Made by a program: the position numbers and the translations under genes. From the NCBI GenBank assembly GCA_044448905.1, contig JBIOHJ010000129.1, forward strand, positions 1 to 9,109: DNA of 9,109 nucleotides, in the 5' to 3' direction. A model generated the notes under the pieces. The model had not been told where the DNA came from and did not search any database. It worked only from the letters and a program-made list of their open reading frames with translations. The DNA comes from JBIOHJ01 sp044448905 (lineage in GTDB: Bacteria > Bacteroidota > Bacteroidia > AKYH767-A > OLB10). This document shows, piece by piece, positions 1 through 6,818 of this stretch. Within the stretch, counting starts at the first letter, position 1. Every line of letters begins with the position of its first letter.

Positions 1-77
1 AAATAATTCCCGGTATCTATTTTATTGTACTGCAGTCGGCTGATGAAATAAAGCAAATGAAAATAGTTGTAGAATAA
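1..77 (+). CDS. 3' end of a T9SS-secreted protein (C-terminal sorting domain tail), truncated by window edge
   Basis: Reading from base 3, the frame stays open for 24 codons and stops at TAA 75-77. The peptide begins IIPGIYFIVLQ and ends MKIVVE. This is the form of the last two strands of a type A T9SS sorting domain: a GIY/GVY turn, alternating hydrophobic residues, then a short basic strand ending in I-V-V/I-K/E. The 151-2064 product on the other strand ends the same way (SSGIYSVN, then NKFVIK). Proteins with this tail are exported to the periplasm by Sec, cross the outer membrane through T9SS, and usually lose the domain on secretion or surface attachment. The rest of the gene lies to the left, so its function cannot be judged. 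The frame and ending are clear. The domain call rests on only 24 residues. Confidence 0.7.
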   Translation, partial: IIPGIYFIVLQSADEIKQMKIVVE

Positions 78-93
78 ATTAAGACTTCATTTT

Positions 94-133
94 AAAAAAA
101 AGAGGGTGTCCGTCTACTGACACCCTCTTTTTT
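94..133. terminator. Bidirectional intrinsic terminator between convergent T9SS genes
   Basis: A perfect 10-bp stem (AGAGGGTGTC at 101-110, GACACCCTCT at 119-128) closes an 8-nt loop. It is flanked by an A-run (94-100) and a T-run (129-133), so either strand yields a hairpin followed by U residues. It lies 16 bp after the + strand stop at 77 and 17 bp beyond the - strand stop at 151, so it can serve both genes. Confidence 0.9.
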
Positions 134-150
134 ATTGATTAATTCCGTTA

Positions 151-2064
151 TTACTTTATAACAAATTTATTGTTGTAAGTAGTTTCACCAATTTTTGTGT
201 TAACCGAATAAATACCTGAACTGTATTTATCAGTATTCACCTTAATGCTTTGCGCACCTGTTGTTTTGAAAGCAGTAACGAGGTGATCAACTTTTTGTCC
301 GTTTACATTATAAATATCCACTTCGATGGTAGCGGGTTTTTCAATTGTAAAACTGAGGTGAATGAAATCGTTAGCCGGATTTGGAAAGATTGTTACCTGA
401 GAAGTTGTACTTTCAATTTCATTTATTCCGACAGTAATTAAAGAATCAATAGTTATGCAATCATAAAAAATATCATTATTCTGAAATGGGTCCATGTCAC
501 CCCTTACAGCTAATCCAGGCTCGCCATCATCTTGCCAAACTGCATCAACGCAAGTGAAAACATTACGGGCAATGGAACAAAAGATATCCTCTTCGAAATC
601 ACTTTTTGTTGTATTATATGGAGGATTCCATGTTGTGCCACCATCCTGCGATGCTATCATCCAAATATCGCGAAAGCTCTGGGGAACTGTAGCTCCGTTT
701 GTTGTTCCTTCCATTACTGTGGAATATGAAAGATAGATGTTATTGCTTGCATCAACACCTACACTTGGCATAGAGGTAAGACCAGTTTGATATGCTGCAG
801 GATTTGCATCAACTAATGTTATTAATCCATCATTATCCAAATCAGGCGCTGAAGCAATTTCCGGAATAGTGGCAGGGATTGGCCCCATATTTTCGTTCCA
901 ATATAATATTCCGTCAACATAGAGCCCGGCATCGTCTGTTATATAATAACTGTAATTTACACTTGTACCATCATCTGACATGAGCATATCGCCCGCAAAA
1001 CAATGCACAAGCCCGTTGTTGTCAACTAATATTGCAGTGCTGCCATCGGTGACCGGGATAATTTCGGGAACACCATCTCCATCTAAATCGGTAGTATTTC
1101 CAACAACTGTGGGATCAAAAGCCACTATCGGAAATTGACGTATAACAGTTTTTGTCCAGGTATCGCCATTGTCGGTAGATTTCCACATTGTCCAATCATA
1201 ATAAAAACCACCTGCAGTTATAGCAACGGTGCTTCCGTTGACATCAATGGAATACCCATCGCCATTCATGCCGTGATAATGCGCTGCATCAACATCGGGA
1301 AGAAGCATGTGCCTGATATCCCAGGTTAGCCCGCCATCCTGCGAACGGCTGTAGGTTAACGCGCCATCCATTCCATTATAAATTACTCCGGGTGGATTTC
1401 CAACGGGTAATGAGAGATCAATTTCATGTATGGTGTTGTTATTGGGACCGCCAATTCTCATCCTGGGCCAAAGAAATATAATTGTAGAATCGTCATCAGC
1501 CGGGGGAAGTTCTGATTCTGCCCATGTACCACTTCCGGCTGGCGTTCTTTTCACCAGCTTTACTCCGTTAGCAACCAGAGTGCTGTGTGAAACAAAATAT
1601 TCATTTCCGTCACCTTCGGAATAATCAATAGAAGGCCAGCCCCTGCGGTCGGTTTCAACTCTTGTTGTGGGCAGAGGACCCCATGTACCTGCATTGTTGA
1701 AATTGTAGCCTGTACCTCTGTCGGCTGCTGGCAGATCATTTGAAGTGCTTCGTGTCCATGTAGCTGCAATGCCTACGCTTTTATGATAAATACGGTTATC
1801 AATTGAAGAATTTGTTTGTAAATCGTAGGTGGTGTACCCAATAGCAAAGGGAACTGCAACAGACGGATTGCCGTTTCGGTTAACAGTATGAACAGCCGCA
1901 GTTACCTGGTTTGTACCGGCAAGCGGAATTTCATCGCCAGTAACGGGGGCAATATATTCCCTTTTAATATTGGGTACTTTTGTTTTTGGGGAAGAAACCC
2001 GGTTTTGCGCAAAGCTGCCGAGGCATAAGCTGAACGCTAATGTGCTGAGTAGAATTTTTTTCAT
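151..2064 (-). CDS. T9SS-secreted Asp-box (BNR-type) beta-propeller protein, paralogue A
   Basis: 637 aa. Residues 1-19 form a Sec signal peptide (KK, hydrophobic core, GSFA before Q20). The body carries three Asp-box motifs (SQDGGLTW 241-248, STDNGDTW 296-303, SQDGGTTW 472-479), which mark the turns of sialidase-type beta-propeller blades. Two acidic loops resemble calcium-binding EF-hand/TSP3/dockerin loops: DLDGDGVPE (326-334) and DLDNDGLITLVD (408-419). Residues 560-637, from FPNPAND to the terminal NKFVIK, are a type A T9SS sorting domain, so the mature protein should be secreted or surface-attached. The 2829-4646 product shares the same order of motifs plus the blocks DRGTGYN, WGPLPT, YQTGLTSM, EGTTNGA and DFEE. 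No sialidase catalytic set is recognised, so enzyme activity should not be assumed; binding or adhesion is equally possible. The start is the only ATG placed before the signal peptide. There is no Shine-Dalgarno sequence and no convincing promoter. The gene ends at the 94-133 terminator. Confidence 0.9.
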   Translation of the reverse strand: MKKILLSTLAFSLCLGSFAQNRVSSPKTKVPNIKREYIAPVTGDEIPLAGTNQVTAAVHTVNRNGNPSVAVPFAIGYTTYDLQTNSSIDNRIYHKSVGIAATWTRSTSNDLPAADRGTGYNFNNAGTWGPLPTTRVETDRRGWPSIDYSEGDGNEYFVSHSTLVANGVKLVKRTPAGSGTWAESELPPADDDSTIIFLWPRMRIGGPNNNTIHEIDLSLPVGNPPGVIYNGMDGALTYSRSQDGGLTWDIRHMLLPDVDAAHYHGMNGDGYSIDVNGSTVAITAGGFYYDWTMWKSTDNGDTWTKTVIRQFPIVAFDPTVVGNTTDLDGDGVPEIIPVTDGSTAILVDNNGLVHCFAGDMLMSDDGTSVNYSYYITDDAGLYVDGILYWNENMGPIPATIPEIASAPDLDNDGLITLVDANPAAYQTGLTSMPSVGVDASNNIYLSYSTVMEGTTNGATVPQSFRDIWMIASQDGGTTWNPPYNTTKSDFEEDIFCSIARNVFTCVDAVWQDDGEPGLAVRGDMDPFQNNDIFYDCITIDSLITVGINEIESTTSQVTIFPNPANDFIHLSFTIEKPATIEVDIYNVNGQKVDHLVTAFKTTGAQSIKVNTDKYSSGIYSVNTKIGETTYNNKFVIK

Positions 2065-2148
2065 AGCTAGAATTGTTTTTTAAATTATTTTATGGATGTA
2101 AATGTATATAAAGTTTGGTAAAAATATAAATTTTTTAATTAAAAACAG

Positions 2149-2158
2149 CATTATAATG
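2149..2158. repeat. 10-bp perfect palindrome upstream of paralogue A
   Basis: CATTATAATG is its own reverse complement and lies about 85 bp before the start codon at 2064. Next to it, TGTAAT (2167-2172) and ATTACA (2185-2190) form a second, spaced inverted repeat. These could be operator half-sites for the gene at 151-2064. Both are AT-rich and short, so chance is a real alternative. Confidence 0.3.
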
Positions 2159-2290
2159 TCAGTGTCTGTAATTTTTACAATCGGATTACAATTGCCTGCT
2201 ATTATGTAACCGACACATGGAAGAATAGTATTCGCAGAAAACGCTTGAGCTAAAAGGGGCTAAGAGTCAGGTGATGCGAAAAAAAATGAA

Positions 2291-2330
2291 CGCAAAGATG
2301 CAGAGATGCAGAGAAGCAAAAACGCTAAGC
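2291..2330. repeat. Short degenerate tandem repeat (AGATGCAG units)
   Basis: AGATGCAG occurs twice head to tail (2296-2303, 2304-2311), followed by the degenerate copy AGAAGCAA (2312-2319). The block is bounded by CGCAAAG on the left and AACGCTAAGCG on the right, and the latter contains ACGCT-A-AGCGT. It sits just past the stop codon of the small HTH gene. Its look (GCAAAGATGCAGAGATGCAG) is that of a dispersed intergenic repeat rather than coding sequence; that reading is inference. It is not a convincing terminator, because the only hairpin is very short. Confidence 0.5.
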
Positions 2331-2343
2331 GTATCAATGCACT

Positions 2344-2562
2344 CTAAATTTTGAATTTAAAGTCGCTTAAATAATAATACGATTTGCTAAAACGATTGAA
2401 CTTTATTTTGGCACCGTAGCTTTTAAGAACATCGAAATATTCAAAAATAGTCCTGCGCGAAACTCCAAGCCTTTTTGCCAATTGCGCAGAGGTTCCTGTT
2501 GCCTCCATACGCAATAGAATATCTAAATCTTTTAAACGATGAATGTAAGTAAAATAACCCAT
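2344..2562 (-). CDS. Small winged helix-turn-helix DNA-binding protein
   Basis: 72 aa, essentially one DNA-binding domain. Residues 5-20 form a first helix (YIHRLKDLDILLRM). Residues 23-50 read as a helix-turn-helix: GTSAQLAKRLGVS, then RRTIFEYFDVLKSYG. Residues 51-70 (AKIKFNRFSKSYYYL and on) fit a two-stranded wing. The pattern matches the HTH_11/DeoR-like winged-helix class, of which stand-alone proteins of about 70 residues are common in Bacteroidota. The start is well fixed: in frame, a TGA lies only five codons upstream (2575-2577) and no other ATG intervenes. It has no sensor or dimerisation domain, so it may be a simple repressor or partner protein; the ligand and targets are unknown. 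It sits between the two paralogous secreted-protein genes on the same strand, behind the 2776-2809 terminator, so it likely has its own promoter. Base composition is like that of its neighbours. Confidence 0.75.
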   Translation of the reverse strand: MGYFTYIHRLKDLDILLRMEATGTSAQLAKRLGVSRRTIFEYFDVLKSYGAKIKFNRFSKSYYYLSDFKFKI

Positions 2563-2574
2563 AATAATATCGAA

Positions 2575-2590
2575 TCATTTCATGGAATGA
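2575..2590. promoter_or_regulatory. Candidate operator: near-palindrome before the HTH gene
   Basis: TCATTTCATGGAATGA differs from its reverse complement at a single symmetric pair of positions and is centred on CATG. It lies 13-28 bp upstream of the HTH start codon, where a bound protein would block transcription or translation start. Self-binding by the HTH protein is inferred from position only. Confidence 0.35.
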
Positions 2591-2657
2591 AATAATACAC
2601 AACAAAAAGGCAGCCATTTTCATTGGGGATCGGAAATGACTACCTGATTTAATAATA

Positions 2658-2694
2658 AATTTACAAACCTAACCTAAACCTAATCTTGTAAATT
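2658..2694. repeat. 9-bp perfect inverted repeat enclosing CCTAA/TTAGG direct repeats
   Basis: AATTTACAA (2658-2666) and TTGTAAATT (2686-2694) are exact reverse complements separated by 19 bp. The spacer holds three CCTAA units (TTAGG on the - strand). On the - strand, TAGGTTTG (complement of 2664-2671) matches the Bacteroidota -7 consensus TAnnTTTG, but no clear -33 TTG lies at the right distance. The site is about 95-130 bp before the HTH gene start, so it may be that gene's control region or a protein-binding site. Confidence 0.45.
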
Positions 2695-2725
2695 AAAATT
2701 ATTCATACAAAGCTAACCCGGCAGG

Positions 2726-2742
2726 GTGCAATTGGGTTGCAC
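2726..2742. repeat. Short inverted repeat GTGCAA-N5-TTGCAC
   Basis: Two perfect 6-bp arms around TTGGG, in the gap between the 2776-2809 terminator and the HTH gene. There is no following T-run on either strand in a position to make it a terminator. A dimeric protein-binding site is possible. Confidence 0.3.
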
Positions 2743-2775
2743 TGTGAAAAAAAATTATTAACATACATGTATAAA

Positions 2776-2809
2776 AAAATCCCCACTGATAACCATCGGT
2801 GGGGATTTT
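2776..2809 (-). terminator. Intrinsic terminator of paralogue B
   Basis: ATCCCCAC (2779-2786) pairs with GTGGGGAT (2799-2806). The stem is extended inward by a T-G wobble and three further pairs around the loop AACC. On the - strand it lies about 20 bp past the stop at 2829 and is followed by a run of seven U (A-run 2773-2779 on the + strand). The short + strand TTTT also allows weak termination the other way. Confidence 0.9.
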
Positions 2810-2828
2810 CGGAAATCTAAAAGAAGAA

Positions 2829-4646
2829 TTATTTCTTTACAATAGTGTTTGTGAAAACATCGGTTCCAACAGTTGTTTTAACTGTATAAACTCCGTTTGT
2901 GATTTTGCTGATATCTAACTTAAGCTTATTTGCTCCTGCGTTAGCAGCATTTTCATGATGCGAAACTACCGCGCCCATTACATTTATGATATCAATATTA
3001 ACCAAACCTGCTTTTTGCATGCTGTAGTTTACGGTAACAAAACCGGAAGCCGGGTTGGGATAAACCGAAATATTATTTACCGAAGCTGAATTTTCTGCAA
3101 TGCCTACTGAGCAATTTATTACAACCTCATCACGGTACCATACATCACCAACGGTGATAGGATCGGCATCCTGACCGAGAGATGTGCCGGGTTCAGAATC
3201 GCGGTAATAAATCATGTCGAGCTTATCAACCGGGCGCTTGTGCTGACAGGTGAAAGCTTCTTCTTCGAAATCGGTTTGCGTTAAATTGCCTACTAATGAC
3301 CAAGTTAAACCGCCATCAGTTGATGTGGATAAATACACATCGCGATATGTTTGAGGAGTTGCTGCGCCATTGGTTGTGCCTTCAACTAAACTTGTATAAA
3401 CTACATAGAGTGTGCCACCGAAACAAACTGCACCACTTGCCATGCTGGTTAAGCCAGTCTGGTAAATACCGGGATCGCCAGCAAGAAGGTCAATCGTTCC
3501 GTTGCCATTTACATCGATACATTGAGCAACCAGATAATTTTTTAAGGTGTTATCAGGAAAAGATTCGTTCCAGTAATACAAGCCATCAGAGATAGGAAAA
3601 TAACCTAATCCGGTACCATCATTAATAATACGAGTAGAACCACACCAAACATGAACCTGATTATTGTTATCAATAACAACCGAAGGTGAACTGTCGGCAG
3701 CATCACAAGTATCAGCAACACCATCGCCATCAAGATCTGTAAGTCCAACCTGGTCATATAAAGGAATCGGGAAAGCATAAACTACACGCTTTGTCCATGT
3801 GGTACCATTATCAGTTGATTTGGCAAGAATTAAATCGTTAGCAAAACCACCTGTAACAATTGCGATAACATCGCCACGCGCGTCCATGTCATAAGCATCA
3901 ACACCCGGGTCAATTATGTTTGTAGCATCAAAATGAGGAATTTTATATTCCTGAATATCCCAGGTTACACCAAAATCGGGCGAACGCCAGTAAAGTAATT
4001 CGCCAAGCTGACCGTTTTGGGCAGTATTGTTGTTTGCAATGGCATGAATGGTTTGTCCGTTAGCACCACCACATGTAGCACGGGGCCATGTAGCTGCTAT
4101 TGCCGAAGGAAAGGGAAGACTGGCTTCTGTATATGCACCACTGCCTTTTGAAGACCTTAGTGCTCCGTAAATATTTGGCTGGTGGCAGATAATACCCTCA
4201 CCATTGGTTGATGAACCAATAAGGTTTGGAAAACCTGTTCGTACCGATTCCTGCCTTGCAGTTGGAAGAGGCCCCCAACTGGTGCCGTCATAATAATTAT
4301 ACCCGGTACCACGGTCAGAGTATGTTCCGAATTCAGCACTGAAAGTCCAGATAGCTGAAATGGTACCATCGCTCCATCTGCGAACCCGGTTACCGGTTCC
4401 ACCATAATTTGACTGAAGGTCGTAGGTAGAGTTACCTATGTTAAACTCACCCTGCACAGCATTATGCCCGGCTCTTGCAGACTGATGCTCTTCTAGCCGA
4501 AGGTTAACCGGGTTGTCAACGGGCTTTGAAATTTTAACAGCTTTGTTAACATTAACTCCAACAAGCGGAGTTTTAGTACGTGCATTTTGCGCTGTTACAG
4601 CAAAACACATACATAATGCGAATGAAGAAAGTAATAATTTTCTCAT
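2829..4646 (-). CDS. T9SS-secreted Asp-box (BNR-type) beta-propeller protein, paralogue B
   Basis: 605 aa. Signal peptide 1-19 (MRKLLLSS start, AVTA before Q20). Asp boxes are SPDFGVTW (222-229), STDNGTTW (277-284) and STDGGLTW (442-449); the first has Phe in place of the usual Gly/Asn. Acidic loops DLDGDGVADTCD (304-315) and DVNGNGTIDLLAGD (378-391) sit where paralogue A has its own; the second resembles a dockerin/EF-hand loop. Residues 529-605 (YPNPASG to TNTIVKK) are a type A T9SS sorting domain. Blocks shared with paralogue A include DRGTGYN, WGPLPTAR, YQTGLTSM, EGTTNGA, TDGGLTW and DFEE, in the same order, so the two arose by duplication. It has more cysteines than A (about seven in the mature part), which could form disulphides outside the cell. 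No catalytic residues are recognised; the function is unknown and probably extracellular binding or a structural role. It has its own candidate promoter (4696-4726) and terminator (2776-2809), so it is likely monocistronic. Confidence 0.9.
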   Translation of the reverse strand: MRKLLLSSFALCMCFAVTAQNARTKTPLVGVNVNKAVKISKPVDNPVNLRLEEHQSARAGHNAVQGEFNIGNSTYDLQSNYGGTGNRVRRWSDGTISAIWTFSAEFGTYSDRGTGYNYYDGTSWGPLPTARQESVRTGFPNLIGSSTNGEGIICHQPNIYGALRSSKGSGAYTEASLPFPSAIAATWPRATCGGANGQTIHAIANNNTAQNGQLGELLYWRSPDFGVTWDIQEYKIPHFDATNIIDPGVDAYDMDARGDVIAIVTGGFANDLILAKSTDNGTTWTKRVVYAFPIPLYDQVGLTDLDGDGVADTCDAADSSPSVVIDNNNQVHVWCGSTRIINDGTGLGYFPISDGLYYWNESFPDNTLKNYLVAQCIDVNGNGTIDLLAGDPGIYQTGLTSMASGAVCFGGTLYVVYTSLVEGTTNGAATPQTYRDVYLSTSTDGGLTWSLVGNLTQTDFEEEAFTCQHKRPVDKLDMIYYRDSEPGTSLGQDADPITVGDVWYRDEVVINCSVGIAENSASVNNISVYPNPASGFVTVNYSMQKAGLVNIDIINVMGAVVSHHENAANAGANKLKLDISKITNGVYTVKTTVGTDVFTNTIVKK

Positions 4647-4695
4647 GTGATTTTGGTTTTTAGTTAGAAATAAAAATGATTGATTAATAAGGATG

Positions 4696-4726
4696 TAAAA
4701 CTAAAATTAAAAAATAATAAATACAA
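4696..4726 (-). promoter_or_regulatory. Candidate Bacteroidota-type promoter of paralogue B
   Basis: On the - strand, TTG (complement of 4724-4726) is followed after 20 bp by TAGTTTTA (complement of 4696-4703). The phylum consensus is TTG / TAnnTTTG with about 19-21 bp between them, so only the last base differs. The start codon at 4646 is about 50 bp downstream, giving a leader of roughly 45 nt with no Shine-Dalgarno sequence. Confidence 0.45.
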
Positions 4727-4798
4727 GTTTTTTTCTTAATTAATTTTCATATGCACGAATGCCTAAAAAAATATGCCGTAATGTAATGAAATTAAATA

Positions 4799-4832
4799 AA
4801 AAAGCCTTCCGTCAGCTGACGGAAGGCTTTTT
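4799..4832. terminator. Strong intrinsic terminator after dnaK
   Basis: AAAGCCTTCCGTCAG and CTGACGGAAGGCTTT (4801-4830) form an uninterrupted 30-bp palindrome, extended by two A-T pairs. On the - strand it lies 28 bp past the dnaK stop at 4861 and is followed by A/T-rich sequence. A further pair of 8-bp arms, ATGTAATG (4781-4788) and CATTACAT (4834-4841), encloses it. The centre AGCT leaves only a tight loop, so in RNA the innermost pairs would open. Confidence 0.9.
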
Positions 4833-4860
4833 ACATTACATACACTTTAAAGAATGAAAA

Positions 4861-6798
4861 TTACTTATTCTTATCATCTTTCACTTCTTCGAAATCAACA
4901 TCAGTTACATCAGCCCCGCTACCCGGTTGTGAAGAAGATTGTTGTTGATTATCTGCCCCACCCTGTGCAGTTTCCTGCTGAGGTGCCTGCTGTTCCTGTG
5001 AAGCTTTGTAAATTTCTTCGGAAGCAGCCTGCCATGCATTGTTCAGCGCGGCAAGTGAAGTGTCAATAGCAGGAATGCTTTTCTCTTTATGCGCATCTTT
5101 TAAATCGGACAATGCTTTTTGAATGGCTTCTTTTTTCTCGCGCGAAATTTTTTCGCCATACTCTTTCAATTGTTTTTCGGTTTGAAAAATCAAGGCATCG
5201 GCCTGGTTTATTTTGTCAATTTCTTCTTTAGCTTTTTTATCGGAATCTGCATTACGCTCGGCTTCTTCTTTCATTCGTTTTATTTCGGCATCGGTTAAAC
5301 CGGATGTAGCTTCTATGCGTATTTTTTGTTCCTTGCCTGTCCCTTTATCTTTAGCGCTCACATGTAAAATACCGTTTGCGTCAATATCAAAAGTCACTTC
5401 AATCTGGGGCATGCCGCGCGGTGCGGGAGGAATGCCATCAAGGTGAAACCGTCCGATGGTCCGGTTATCTTTTGCCATGGGGCGTTCGCCCTGCAGCACA
5501 TGTATTTCAACCGAAGGCTGGCTGTCGGATGCAGTAGAAAATGTTTCAGATTTCTTAGTAGGAATGGTAGTATTTGACTCAATAAGCTTAGTAAATACAC
5601 CTCCAAAAGTTTCAATTCCGAGTGAGAGTGGTGTCACATCGAGCAGTAATACATCTTTTACTTCGCCAGTTAATACTGCGCCTTGTATGGCTGCACCCAC
5701 TGCCACCACTTCATCGGGGTTTACACCCTTATGCGGAGCCTTCCCAAAGAACTTTTCGACCAACTGCTGAATGACAGGAATTCGTGTTGAACCTCCAACT
5801 AAAATAACTTCATCTATATCGCTGGGTTTCAGTCCGGCATCTTCCAAAGCTTTTTTACAAGGAGCCAGTGTACGCTGAATCAAATCATCGCACATTTGTT
5901 CGAATTTCGCACGGGTTAACTTTTTTACAAGGTGCTTTGGAATTCCATCAACAGGCATTATATAAGGAAGGTTGATTTCGGTTTCGGCTGAACTCGATAA
6001 TTCGATTTTAGCTTTTTCGGCAGCTTCCTTTAAACGCTGCAAAGCCATCGGGTCTTTTTTAAGATCAATGCCTTCGTCTTTCTTGAATTCATCAGCCAGC
6101 CATTCGATAATGCGCTGGTCGAAATCATCACCGCCAAGGTGCGTATCACCGTTGGTGGATTTCACTTCAAATACACCGTCACCCAATTCGAGAATCGAAA
6201 TATCAAAAGTTCCGCCACCTAAATCAAACACTGCAATTTTTTCGTCTTTATGTTTTTTGTCAAGACCATAAGCAAGCGAAGCGGCAGTAGGTTCATTAAT
6301 AATGCGCAAAACTTTTAATCCTGCAATTTCTCCGGCTTCTTTGGTAGCTTGCCGCTGCGCATCGTTAAAATATGCAGGTACTGTAATAACAGCTTCGGTT
6401 ACTTCACTACCCAAATAATCTTCGGCAGTTTTTTTCATTTTCTGAAGAATGATGGCTGAAATTTCCTGGGGTGTATAATTGCGATCGGTAATTTTTACCC
6501 GCGCAGTATTGCCGTCACCGGCAACAACTTCATAAGGAATGTGCTTGGTTTCCTGGGTAACTTCATCCATGCGATGACCCATAAAGCGCTTAATGGAATA
6601 AATAGTATTTTTTGGATTGGTGATTGCTTGCCGTTTTGCAGGATCGCCCACCTTGCGTTCGCCATTACTTAAGAATGCAACAATTGAAGGAGTAGTGCGT
6701 CTGCCTTCACTGTTAGGTATTACAACAGGTTCGTTGCCTTCCATTACAGCAACACATGAGTTGGTGGTTCCCAAATCAATTCCGATAACTTTTCTCAT
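4861..6798 (-). CDS. dnaK: Molecular chaperone DnaK (Hsp70)
   Basis: 645 aa, close to the usual 630-650. DnaK is the cytoplasmic ATP-driven Hsp70 chaperone, working with DnaJ and GrpE to fold and disaggregate proteins. The nucleotide-binding domain shows all three Hsp70 signatures: IDLGTTNS (7-14), FDLGGGTFDIS (191-201) and VILVGGSTRIP (331-341). It also has catalytic-type Lys70 and Thr197. The interdomain linker DVLLLDVTP is at 382-390. The substrate-binding beta domain follows to about 500, then the helical lid. The tail from about 598 is Gln/Ser/Gly-rich and ends with the acidic DVDFEEVKDD, as in other bacterial DnaK. The start gives the standard N-terminus (MRKVIGIDLG). No dnaJ or grpE lies next to it; it looks monocistronic, with a terminator at 4799-4832. 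There is no CIRCE operator upstream, so HrcA control is not indicated. The gene is intact. Confidence 0.98.
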   Translation of the reverse strand: MRKVIGIDLGTTNSCVAVMEGNEPVVIPNSEGRRTTPSIVAFLSNGERKVGDPAKRQAITNPKNTIYSIKRFMGHRMDEVTQETKHIPYEVVAGDGNTARVKITDRNYTPQEISAIILQKMKKTAEDYLGSEVTEAVITVPAYFNDAQRQATKEAGEIAGLKVLRIINEPTAASLAYGLDKKHKDEKIAVFDLGGGTFDISILELGDGVFEVKSTNGDTHLGGDDFDQRIIEWLADEFKKDEGIDLKKDPMALQRLKEAAEKAKIELSSSAETEINLPYIMPVDGIPKHLVKKLTRAKFEQMCDDLIQRTLAPCKKALEDAGLKPSDIDEVILVGGSTRIPVIQQLVEKFFGKAPHKGVNPDEVVAVGAAIQGAVLTGEVKDVLLLDVTPLSLGIETFGGVFTKLIESNTTIPTKKSETFSTASDSQPSVEIHVLQGERPMAKDNRTIGRFHLDGIPPAPRGMPQIEVTFDIDANGILHVSAKDKGTGKEQKIRIEATSGLTDAEIKRMKEEAERNADSDKKAKEEIDKINQADALIFQTEKQLKEYGEKISREKKEAIQKALSDLKDAHKEKSIPAIDTSLAALNNAWQAASEEIYKASQEQQAPQQETAQGGADNQQQSSSQPGSGADVTDVDFEEVKDDKNK

Positions 6799-6818
6799 TT
6801 TATTTTTCTTTTAAGTGA

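Noticed and set aside
2441..2623. 60-codon - strand frame overlapping the HTH gene
   Set aside because: It overlaps the clear winged-helix frame in another phase and its product shows no domain; it is a shadow.
2667..2685. TTAGG units as a telomere-like or CRISPR repeat
   Set aside because: Three imperfectly spaced 5-bp units are far too short and lack spacers of even length.
2726..2742. GTGCAA/TTGCAC hairpin as a terminator
   Set aside because: The arms are only 6 bp and are not followed by a T-run on either strand; the T-rich tract on the - strand precedes it.
3296..3595. 99-codon + strand frame inside paralogue B
   Set aside because: Antisense to a well-supported secreted-protein gene; the product has no signal, domain or typical composition.
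151..4646. Calling the paralogues sialidases because of the Asp boxes
   Set aside because: Asp boxes occur in many propellers without sialidase activity, and no Arg triad, FRIP motif or nucleophile Tyr set can be recognised.
4854..6814. Several + strand frames of 65-104 codons antisense to dnaK
   Set aside because: They mirror the strongly biased codons of dnaK and carry no recognisable domain; the sense frame is certain.
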